Origin: Nitrospirota bacterium
GTDB taxonomy: Bacteria > Nitrospirota > Leptospirillia > Leptospirillales > Leptospirillaceae
Direction of reading: 5' to 3'
DNA length: 48,150 bases
Assembly (NCBI GenBank): GCA_021828805.1
Contig: JAJZCZ010000005.1
Location: 1-48,150, forward strand
Shown: one piece after another, positions 16,120-22,775 of the stretch
Layout: each line of letters starts with the position of its first letter
Position numbering within the stretch: position 1 is the first letter of the stretch
Notes under the pieces: generated by a model
The model's database searches: none
The model's input: only the letters and a program-made list of their open reading frames with translations
Told to the model about the DNA's origin: nothing
Made by a program: the position numbers and the translations under genes

Positions 16120-17577
16120 TCAGCTTTTGACGACGGTGATCAGACGATTGGTCATATCGAGACCGTCCATGGTGGCTCCTGAATCCCGGAAGCGGCACAG
16201 GGTTTCGATCACCGTGGGGGTGATTTCCTCTCCGGGGAGAAGGAGAGGAACTCCGGGGGGGTAGACGGTGACAATGTCGGCGGCCGTCCGGCCGGAGGAC
16301 TCTTCGAGGGGGAGCGTCTCGTGGGGAGCAAAAAAGGCTTCCCGGGGTGACATCCGGAGAAGGTTGTCGAAGAAAACCATCGAGGGAACCGGAGGGCGCT
16401 GGGACTGGGGCCGGTTTTCGGTAGCAAGAGTGCGGAGGGCGGAGACAAGCCGCTCGAGGTCCCCGCGGTGGTCTCCGATGCTGACGATGACGAGAACATG
16501 GTCGATGTCGGCCATTTCCACCTGGATGCCGAACTCAAGATTCAGTCGCTGGGAGATCTGGTAGCCGGTCACGCCCCATCCCCGGACATCGATCGTAAGC
16601 TTGGTCTCGTCGAGGTCGTTCTCTCCGGCCGAGAGCGCCTGGATTTCGCTTCGGTTTGCGCACTTGAGGCCGGGGATTTCCCGGATCTTTATTCGGGCCC
16701 ACCGCGCCAGTTCGAGGGCGCGTCCAAGAAGCTTGGTGCCTTCTGTCGCCATCTGCATCCGGGCCAGATCGAGGGAGGCCATCAGGATGTAGGAGGGGCT
16801 GGTGGTTTGGAGGTAGCGGAGAACGCTCGACAAGCGGGGAATATCGATGCGCTCGGCCCGGGCATGGAGCATGGAGGCCTGGGTCATGCCGCCGATAATC
16901 TTGTGGGTGGACTGGACGGCCAGGTCGATGCCCGCCGCCATGCCTGAGGGGGGAAGCTCCGGATGGAAGTGAAGGTGGGGGCCGTGGGCTTCGTCGAGGA
17001 GAATGCGCACTCCCCTGGCGTGGGCCGCCTTTGCCACCTTGACCAGGTCAACCGTCACCCCGTAGTAGTTGGGGGAGGTGATGTAGAGGGTGCGGATCTC
17101 GGGGTGGGCATCCAGACTTTCGAGAATGTCGACCGTTCCGTAATTGAGGGGAAACGAGGCATTGTGGCCGGTGCGGAAGGGGATAAAGACCGGCCGGCAG
17201 CCGGTCATCACCATGCCTGATATGACGGACTTGTGGACATTCCTGGTGACAAGGACGGGCTCATCGGGGGAGAGTGTGGCCACAATCATCGCCTGGTTGC
17301 CCCCCGACGTCCCGTTGACGAGGAAGTACGACTGGTCCGCTCCATAAATGGCGGCGGCCAGCTCCTGGGACTCCTTGATGACCCCTCGCGGCTTCTGGAG
17401 GGAGTCGACCTCGTCGAGGCAGGTCAGATCAATGGAAAAAACCCGGGGCCCGACAAACTTGCGAAAGCGGGTGGAGATCCCCTTGCCGCTCTTGTGTCCC
17501 GGAGTATGGAAGGAAACCTTTCGGCTTTCGGCGAGAGAGACCATCGCGTCGAAAAGAGGTGTTTTGCTTTGGTCCAT
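16120..17577 (-). CDS. speA: Orn/Lys/Arg decarboxylase family protein, likely arginine decarboxylase
   Basis: A PLP enzyme of aspartate-aminotransferase fold that decarboxylates a basic amino acid. The length of 485 matches the Bacillus SpeA type. Visible features are SFHTPGHKSGKG near the N-terminus, the substrate-side YFLVNGTSGGNQAM, the cofactor Asp in ILLDEAHGPHLHF, and the PLP lysine in AVQSTHKIIGGMTQ. The gene lies 15 bp downstream of speE and behind speH, so an agmatine- or putrescine-forming role in spermidine synthesis is the natural reading. Ornithine or lysine specificity cannot be excluded from sequence. The ribosome site is weak, suggesting coupling to speE. No agmatinase gene is in the window. 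Confidence 0.88.
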   Translation of the reverse strand: MDQSKTPLFDAMVSLAESRKVSFHTPGHKSGKGISTRFRKFVGPRVFSIDLTCLDEVDSLQKPRGVIKESQELAAAIYGADQSYFLVNGTSGGNQAMIVATLSPDEPVLVTRNVHKSVISGMVMTGCRPVFIPFRTGHNASFPLNYGTVDILESLDAHPEIRTLYITSPNYYGVTVDLVKVAKAAHARGVRILLDEAHGPHLHFHPELPPSGMAAGIDLAVQSTHKIIGGMTQASMLHARAERIDIPRLSSVLRYLQTTSPSYILMASLDLARMQMATEGTKLLGRALELARWARIKIREIPGLKCANRSEIQALSAGENDLDETKLTIDVRGWGVTGYQISQRLNLEFGIQVEMADIDHVLVIVSIGDHRGDLERLVSALRTLATENRPQSQRPPVPSMVFFDNLLRMSPREAFFAPHETLPLEESSGRTAADIVTVYPPGVPLLLPGEEITPTVIETLCRFRDSGATMDGLDMTNRLITVVKS

Positions 17578-17592
17578 GGAGGGTCGGATCGC

Positions 17593-18513
17593 CTAGTGGT
17601 AGGTAAAGATGGGGTGATTGTCCTCGATGATGAGATTGGCGCTGTCGAGCCCGGCACGGATATGGCGGGGGAGGCCAAAAATTCCCTGATGGGCGAGTCC
17701 GTCGTAGAACCGAAGGCTTGAGAGGCCGCGCTCGGTGAGGACCCTGTCGACAACTTCCCGGCTCATGGAAAGAGGATCAACGCCTTTCGATGCCAGGGTA
17801 AAGCCCCAGGGCAGACCAAAGGAGGGGATGTTTACCGAAAATCCCCGGACCGTGGGGAAGGCGGTCCGCATGGTCTGGTACACGGAGGAGAATGCAAGAA
17901 GAAAAGGGTGGGCGGCAGAGCCGGCCTGGACGGAGATCGTTCCTCCGGGGGAGAGGTGTTCGCTGGCGATCTTGTAAAACTCGCGGGTATAGAGAAGGTA
18001 GGCCGGACCTTCTTCCACCGGTTCGGAGAGGTCGGTAATGATGACATCAAAGATCTCTTTTGTCTCTTCGAGATACTTCCGGGCGTCGGTGGAAATGACC
18101 TCCGCCCGGGGGTCGTCGAAGGCTCCCTGGTGCCATTCAGGAAGATGTTCCCGGGAGAGAGCGATGACCTGATCATCGATGTCGACCATGACCGCCCGTT
18201 CAACCGTGGGATGACGGAGGGCTTCCCGGAGGGTGGCGCCTTCACCTCCGCCTACGATAAAGACGGACCGTGGCGCAGGGTGGGCAATCATTGCCGGATG
18301 GACAAGGGCCTCGTGGTAGATGAACTCGTCCTCCTGGGTCGACTGCATCTTTTCGTCGAGGGCCAGGGCTTTTCCATAGACATTCGTCTTGAGAATGTCG
18401 ACCTTCTGGAACTGGGTCTGGCGGGAGGCAATGATGCCGTCGATCCCGTGCATGTGACCCAGGGACGGAGCAGCGTACTCAATATACCACTTGGAGGCTC
18501 TCGCTTGGCTCAT
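17593..18513 (-). CDS. speE: Spermidine synthase
   Basis: Transfers an aminopropyl group from decarboxylated S-adenosylmethionine to putrescine. The 306 residues contain KWYIEYAAPSLG, the substrate strand VYGKALALDEKMQSTQEDEFIYHEALVHP, the nucleotide motif VFIVGGGEGATLREAL and the catalytic-region DVIITDLSEPVEEGPAYLLY. I start at ATG 18513 (MSQARASKWYIE) and not at the track start 18672, which lies inside speH in another frame; aaggaa precedes it. The gene overlaps the 3' end of speH by 35 bp and is followed closely by speA, giving a compact polyamine operon. Confidence 0.95.
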   Translation of the reverse strand: MSQARASKWYIEYAAPSLGHMHGIDGIIASRQTQFQKVDILKTNVYGKALALDEKMQSTQEDEFIYHEALVHPAMIAHPAPRSVFIVGGGEGATLREALRHPTVERAVMVDIDDQVIALSREHLPEWHQGAFDDPRAEVISTDARKYLEETKEIFDVIITDLSEPVEEGPAYLLYTREFYKIASEHLSPGGTISVQAGSAAHPFLLAFSSVYQTMRTAFPTVRGFSVNIPSFGLPWGFTLASKGVDPLSMSREVVDRVLTERGLSSLRFYDGLAHQGIFGLPRHIRAGLDSANLIIEDNHPIFTYH

Positions 18514-18958
18514 CCGATTCGATTCCTTTCTCCTGATTGTCGGAGCGATTTCCGGAGAGAGAGGCATCCGTCTCTCCTTCAATCTTGTGGGCGATCTTTT
18601 CGTTGTTAATCCCGATGATTCCACGCTTGATCTCGTGGATGCTGGGATTGTGGGATTGAAAGGCCCGGGCAAGGTGGATCGCCGCTACTTCGGGCTGGAG
18701 GGTGTCGCCGCAAGTGAAGACGTCGACAGCCGCATAGCGATATTCGGGCCAGGTGTGGATGGCAAGATGGGATTCAGCGATAACGACGACGCCACTGACT
18801 CCGAAGGGGCTGAAGTGGTGAAATTTGTCGTCGACGATGGTGGCCTTGGCTGCCATCGCAGCTTCAATCATGGCATTTCGGACGAATTCGGGATCGGAAA
18901 GGGAGTCGGACTGACAGTCTTTCAGTTCGACGAGAAGCTGTGTTCCCACAGCGTGCAC
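18479..18958 (-). CDS. speH: S-adenosylmethionine decarboxylase proenzyme
   Basis: Makes the aminopropyl donor for spermidine. It is a pyruvoyl enzyme formed by self-cleavage of the chain between Glu and Ser in AESHLAIHTWPEY; the flanking FSPFGVSGVVVI and AAVDVFTCGD are typical of the short prokaryotic SpeH type. GTG 18958 starts the protein (MHAVGTQLLVEL), preceded by AGGGGGTG. The last 35 residues are a hydrophilic, Ser/Asp/Glu-rich tail that extends past the usual core and overlaps the start of speE. It is the first polyamine gene in the operon and sits behind a roughly 300-nt leader. Confidence 0.95.
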   Translation of the reverse strand: MHAVGTQLLVELKDCQSDSLSDPEFVRNAMIEAAMAAKATIVDDKFHHFSPFGVSGVVVIAESHLAIHTWPEYRYAAVDVFTCGDTLQPEVAAIHLARAFQSHNPSIHEIKRGIIGINNEKIAHKIEGETDASLSGNRSDNQEKGIESDEPSESLQVVY

Positions 18959-18982
18959 TCGGCACCCCCTGTCGTGAGGTCG

Positions 18983-19114
18983 TTAGGTCAACCCGAAACC
19001 CTTTGGCCAGACATGCCAAAGGCCGGGATCGGTCGCAGTCAGATGATGTTCCACTCTCCACGGGCGGACGGTTAAAATCTCCCCTCCGGTCGTGAGAGTT
19101 CCTGGGGAAGTCAC
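18983..19114 (-). CDS. Candidate 43-residue leader ORF upstream of speH
   Basis: Too short for the ORF track as a separate entry. A GTG codon with AAAGGAG seven bases ahead opens a frame MTSPGTLTTGGEILTVRPW... ending HVWPKGFGLT at a TAA 24 bp before speH. It contains three tryptophans and spans an inverted repeat. Its third codon positions are less GC-rich than in neighbouring genes, so it may be non-coding. If translated, it could act as a leader peptide for speH. Not recognised as any family. Confidence 0.35.
   Translation of the reverse strand: MTSPGTLTTGGEILTVRPWRVEHHLTATDPGLWHVWPKGFGLT
19000..19022 (-). promoter_or_regulatory. Hairpin in the speH leader
   Basis: A perfect 8-bp stem CCTTTGGC / GCCAAAGG with a 7-base loop, about 40-65 bases before the speH start. 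It has no T run and therefore is not a classical terminator; it could influence translation of speH. Confidence 0.5.
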
Positions 19115-19266
19115 GACAAAGCTCCTTTGTTGCAGGGAAAGCCGACGGGATACGACGATGGGACACGGTCTTTCTCGGAACGTACCAGTCGGTTTTGCAG
19201 GACCGTCATTACTGCCATGGATTTCATTGTCGGGGCAGAGCCGGTTCCCGGTCAACAATCGGTCAG

Positions 19267-19294
19267 AATATACACGATTTTTTAGGGATTGCAA
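19267..19294 (-). promoter_or_regulatory. Promoter of the speH-speE-speA operon
   Basis: On the minus strand, TTGCAA (-35) and TATATT (-10) with a 16-bp spacer; TATTCT with an 18-bp spacer is an overlapping alternative. An almost pure A/T tract at 19295-19325 lies directly upstream and resembles an UP element. This leaves a leader of about 300 nt before speH, which fills most of the 419-bp stretch between speH and the secreted-protein gene. Confidence 0.7.
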
Positions 19295-19334
19295 GTAATA
19301 TTTTTATTTTTTTATATCAATTACTTAAGGGTGT

Positions 19335-19358
19335 TCCGGGGAGGGCTGTCTCCCCGGA
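19335..19358 (-). terminator. Inverted repeat after the secreted-protein gene, possible terminator
   Basis: TCCGGGGAG / CTCCCCGGA, a 9-bp GC-rich stem with a 6-base loop, 20 bp past the stop of the gene at 19378-20034. No T run follows on either strand, so termination here would not be of the classical type. Confidence 0.45.
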
Positions 19359-19377
19359 GTGGGCGGGGGGTCCCGAA

Positions 19378-20034
19378 TTACGGACGCTTGACGGCCCACG
19401 AGACGACCGGCTGGGTATTGATCTGACGGGTGAAGTCGTTGATGAAGTCGGTAAAGGGAAGGATGGCCACTTTATGTGTTTTGCGAACCACGACCTTCAC
19501 ATAGAAAGATTTGTCTCCGGGAACATAATGGCCGACACCGTCAAAGCGCACATAGTTTCCTTTGAAGAGACTGTTCGATAACAGGGTGACGAAGACACCG
19601 CGGTCAAAGGCTCCATGCTTGACCAGGTGTCCGTCCTTGTCATAGGCCTTCACGACAATGGCATCAAGGAGGTTGGGCTCATTCCTCGGGTGCCAGAAGC
19701 GGAGAGTAATTTCGTTGATGCCGCGGAAGGTTTTTGTGTCGGGAACAACGATCTTGCGTCCTTTGGCATCGACATAGGGCTTTGTCCGGGTAATGTCCAT
19801 CCAGAACTTGTTGTAGTGAAGGCGTCGCGAGGGGGCAAAGTCCAGCGAGAGGGTCTTTTCCGTCGAGCCCTTCTGGGTGACGAACAGCACTTTCTGTCGC
19901 GTGGTTTTTGCCAGAGCCGTCCCGGCTTCATGCCCGGAGAAAAAGAGTGTCGCGCCCACTAAAAGTGCGATGGCAAGCGGGCGGGATCGAACGTCTCGAT
20001 CGGGCAGGGAGGTGGAACGGAAACAATCTGTCAT
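19378..20034 (-). CDS. Secreted protein of unknown function
   Basis: I do not recognise a family. The 218 residues begin with a signal peptide (SRPLAIALLVGATLFFSGHEAGTALA) and continue as a basic, beta-rich soluble domain with no cysteines, containing SLDFAPSRRLHYNKFWMDITRTKPY and GHYVPGDKSFYVKVVVRKTHKV. I start at ATG 20034 (MTDCFRSTSL) because AAGGAGG sits five bases ahead; the track start 20106 has no such site. A near-consensus promoter lies 130 bp upstream, so good expression is likely. It appears monocistronic, flanked by an inverted repeat downstream. It may be a periplasmic or surface protein; the sequence gives no function. Confidence 0.8.
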   Translation of the reverse strand: MTDCFRSTSLPDRDVRSRPLAIALLVGATLFFSGHEAGTALAKTTRQKVLFVTQKGSTEKTLSLDFAPSRRLHYNKFWMDITRTKPYVDAKGRKIVVPDTKTFRGINEITLRFWHPRNEPNLLDAIVVKAYDKDGHLVKHGAFDRGVFVTLLSNSLFKGNYVRFDGVGHYVPGDKSFYVKVVVRKTHKVAILPFTDFINDFTRQINTQPVVSWAVKRP

Positions 20035-20165
20035 GCGATCCTCCTTCGGAGCGTTTCTGTCGTATTGATCCGCAAGGGATGATCTTTCCGAGCTGATTCT
20101 TCGCAATCTTTCCGCAAGGCGCGTTCGGGCGGGGAGATCGTCGCTTTACGGATCATGTCAAAGGA

Positions 20166-20193
20166 ATTATACTGAAAGACGGGATTTTTTCAA
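20166..20193 (-). promoter_or_regulatory. Strong sigma70-type promoter of the secreted-protein gene
   Basis: On the minus strand, TTGAAA (-35) and a perfect TATAAT (-10) with a 16-bp spacer. It gives a leader of about 125 nt before ATG 20034. The rest of the 372-bp stretch between the two divergent genes shows a small GGGAC/GTCCC inverted repeat at 20376-20392, just before the plus-strand gene, and no clear plus-strand promoter. Confidence 0.75.
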
Positions 20194-20406
20194 GGATCCG
20201 GATCGGAGAGGTTCTTTTGTTTTATTGATTGTTGAAAGATAGTTATGTGGTTTGTTGCCTGTGCGCTAGCCGGTGCCTTTCACGCTCTCACCGATCTTTG
20301 GTCTGCTTTCTTTTCTTATTAATCTTAAGGACACATATTTCCCTATCGGCCGTGTCAGACTTTGCGAGGCCTCCGGGGACGTGTGAGGTCCCAAGCCGGA
20401 GCCCTG

Positions 20407-21120
20407 ATGTCGACGACCGCCTTTGTTCCCTTTCCCGGAATGCGCCCCAATTACGCAGAAATTTCAGGAGTTCTTGTCGATCCGAAATTCTGGACGACCA
20501 CCTATACCTGTGATGTGGTCCTTCAAAACTGTCATTCAACCTGCTGTTATCGCTCGAACATCCTGGCTCCCGGCGAGCGTGCCCGGATCGAGGGGCACAT
20601 AGAGGGGATTCTGCCCTTTATGGATCCTGAGAGGCGCAAGCTTTACGAGACGCGTGGAGGTTTTGAGGCGGTCTGTACCGAACAGTGTCCGGACGGATGC
20701 GAGCTCGATGTCGACGAGGTGGCGGCCATGGCCCGGATGTTCCCTCTTGAGGAGGATTATCGCTGCAACCACATCGTTCGGGGAGAAGACCACGATTCCT
20801 GCATCTTTCTGGCGAAGAGCCCCGAAGGTCTTGAACATTGCTCCATTCATGCCTACGCCCTGGCGAACGACCTCTCCTGGATGGCGTTAAAGCCTGTGGA
20901 TTGCGTTCAGTATCCCCTGGCTATTTATGAGGAGGGCGGACGGAAGATCCTGGGTGTCCAGACGACCCCCTTCCTCTCTCACCTGCCGTGCCATGAAAGC
21001 GGTCTTGGCCCCCTTTTCTACCAGTCGATGGAAGGAACGATAAAGTTTTTCATGGGAGACGATTTCTACGAGGCGCTCGACCGCCATGTCCGCTCTCTGG
21101 GTGCGCAATCCCGGTCATGA
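20407..21120 (+). CDS. Cysteine-cluster protein, DUF3109/YkgJ-like
   Basis: A 237-residue soluble protein of unknown function with many conserved-looking cysteines that suggest bound zinc or an iron-sulfur cluster: TCDVVLQNCHSTCCYRSN near the N-terminus, then AVCTEQCPDGCELD, YRCNHIV, DSCIFL, HCSIHAYAL and VDCVQYPLAIY. This arrangement resembles DUF3109/YkgJ proteins. ATG 20407 (MSTTAFVPFPG) with GGAG six bases ahead is preferred over the track start 20362. pgpA begins three bases after its stop, and recA follows, so the three are probably one transcript. A metal-binding role is inference from the cysteine pattern alone. Confidence 0.7.
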   Translation: MSTTAFVPFPGMRPNYAEISGVLVDPKFWTTTYTCDVVLQNCHSTCCYRSNILAPGERARIEGHIEGILPFMDPERRKLYETRGGFEAVCTEQCPDGCELDVDEVAAMARMFPLEEDYRCNHIVRGEDHDSCIFLAKSPEGLEHCSIHAYALANDLSWMALKPVDCVQYPLAIYEEGGRKILGVQTTPFLSHLPCHESGLGPLFYQSMEGTIKFFMGDDFYEALDRHVRSLGAQSRS

Positions 21121-21123
21121 TTC

Positions 21124-21606
21124 TTGGCTAGAACCCCTCGCCATTCGCCCTGGTTCTGGATCTATTCCACAGGGGGGATCGGAGGCTCTCCCTGGGCTCC
21201 GGGAACCATGGCCAGCGGAACCTGCGCCCTTCTCTGGAGGATCACCCCTCCCGCGGACCGGATCTTTTATCTGATCCTCCTGCTGGCTGTTGCCGTCGTC
21301 GGAGTGATGGCGTCGGATCACGCGATCCGGGAGACGGGTCTCAAGGACCCCTCCGTCGTGGTGATCGATGAATGGCTGGGGCAGGGGGTGGCCCTTCTGG
21401 CGGCTCCGCATTCGTGGCTGGGAGCGGGACTTGCCTTTGTGTTTTTTCGCGTCTTTGATATCCTGAAGCCCCCCCCGGTCTCCCTTCTCGAGCGGGCTCC
21501 CGGAGGGATTGGAATCATGCTTGATGACGTGGGCGCGGGGCTTCTGGCCGCCCTGTGTCTTCATTTCCTCTTCCTCTTCCTTCCCTTTCCGGGAGGGGGA
21601 CGATAA
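21124..21606 (+). CDS. pgpA: Phosphatidylglycerophosphatase A
   Basis: An inner-membrane lipid phosphatase that turns phosphatidylglycerophosphate into phosphatidylglycerol. The 160 residues contain the family elements STGGIGGSPWAPGT, the acidic VVIDEWLGQGVALL, FFRVFDILKPPPV and GGIGIMLDDVGAG, with about four hydrophobic segments between them. The start is TTG 21124, three bases after the previous stop; no ATG is available before the conserved region. recA begins 79 bp downstream. Confidence 0.93.
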   Translation: MARTPRHSPWFWIYSTGGIGGSPWAPGTMASGTCALLWRITPPADRIFYLILLLAVAVVGVMASDHAIRETGLKDPSVVVIDEWLGQGVALLAAPHSWLGAGLAFVFFRVFDILKPPPVSLLERAPGGIGIMLDDVGAGLLAALCLHFLFLFLPFPGGGR

Positions 21607-21685
21607 TCGAACTCTGTAATCGGAGCGCTTGCGCCTCTGACAACAATCATCATAGTGGCTCAAGGGGCGTGAGTCCCGGAGGCCA

Positions 21686-22771
21686 GTGGGAGGTCCGTTG
21701 ACGGAAAAGGATTCCAACAAGCAGAGGTCGCTTGATCTCGCCCTGTCCCAGATCGAAAAGCAGTTTGGCAAGGGGGCGATCATGAGAATGGGGAAGGATG
21801 CCCCGATCATTGAGACCCCGGTCGTCTCTTCCGGCTCCCTGGCCCTGGACATCGCCTTGGGGATCGGAGGCTATCCCAAGGGACGCATCATCGAAATCTA
21901 TGGTCCCGAATCGTCAGGAAAGACGACGCTGGCCCTTCACGCGATTGCCGAAGTCCACAAAAAAAATGGCATGGCCGCCTTCATCGATGCCGAACATGCC
22001 CTTGACCTCTCCTATGCCCGCAAGCTTGGCGTCAAGACCGAAGACCTTCTTATCGCCCAGCCGGACTCCGGAGAGCAGGCGCTCGAAATTGCCGAGACCC
22101 TGGTCCGCTCGGGCAGCCTCGATCTGATTGTTGTGGATTCCGTGGCGGCGCTTGTTCCGAAGGCAGAGCTTGAAGGGGAGATGGGGGATTCCCATATGGG
22201 TCTTCAGGCGAGACTGATGAGCCAGGCCCTTCGGAAACTTACCTCGTCCATCTCAAAAAGCTCCACCGTGGTGATCTTCATCAATCAGATCCGGATGAAG
22301 ATCGGCGTGATGTTCGGTAACCCCGAGACCACTACCGGTGGAAATGCCCTCAAGTTCTATGCCTCCCAGCGCCTCGACATCCGCCGGATCGAGTCCATCA
22401 AGGAGGGAGACCACGTTCTGGGTAACCGGGTGCGGGTAAAGGTCGTCAAAAACAAGATGGCGCCTCCCTTCAGGCAGGCAGAGTTCGACATCTCTTTCAA
22501 TGAAGGGGTCTCCTCTGTCGGAGAGATTATCGATCTGGGTGTTGATAACGGCCTTCTCGAAAAGAGCGGATCGTGGTATTCCTACGGCACGGAAAAGATC
22601 GGTCAGGGAAAAGAGGCGGTCAAGGCGTATCTGAAGGCCCATCCTGATCTGTCCAAGAGCCTTGACCGGGCGATCCGGGAAAAAGCGGGTCTTCCGGTTT
22701 CCGCCGCCTCAACCGCGCAGCCAGAGACGCCGCCGCCTTCCAAGGGTGCGCGGCGTGGCGGGGGCGAATAG
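21686..22771 (+). CDS. recA: Recombinase RecA
   Basis: Binds single-stranded DNA, drives strand exchange and triggers LexA self-cleavage where LexA exists. The 361 residues show [15 protein letters not shown], Walker [23 protein letters not shown], Walker [16 protein letters not shown], the L1-L2 regions with [15 protein letters not shown] and [18 protein letters not shown], and a Pro/Gly/Arg-rich tail. Start is GTG 21686 or TTG 21698 (MTEKDSNKQ); both have GGAGG-type sites at short spacing, so the choice is open. I saw no E. coli- or Bacillus-type LexA box in the 79 bp upstream. alaS follows 4 bp downstream. Confidence 0.98.
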   Translation: MGGPLTEKDSNKQRSLDLALSQIEKQFGKGAIMRMGKDAPIIETPVVSSGSLALDIALGIGGYPKGRIIEIYGPESSGKTTLALHAIAEVHKKNGMAAFIDAEHALDLSYARKLGVKTEDLLIAQPDSGEQALEIAETLVRSGSLDLIVVDSVAALVPKAELEGEMGDSHMGLQARLMSQALRKLTSSISKSSTVVIFINQIRMKIGVMFGNPETTTGGNALKFYASQRLDIRRIESIKEGDHVLGNRVRVKVVKNKMAPPFRQAEFDISFNEGVSSVGEIIDLGVDNGLLEKSGSWYSYGTEKIGQGKEAVKAYLKAHPDLSKSLDRAIREKAGLPVSAASTAQPETPPPSKGARRGGGE

Positions 22772-22775
22772 GGGT

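Noticed and set aside
18864-19166. 100-residue minus-strand ORF across the speH leader and 5' end
   Set aside because: Overlaps the well-supported speH start in another frame, with Arg/Ser-rich content and no ribosome site of note.
21607-21685. LexA/SOS box before recA
   Set aside because: Neither CTGT-N8-ACAG nor GAAC-N4-GTTC is present; a lineage-specific box cannot be judged from one sequence.
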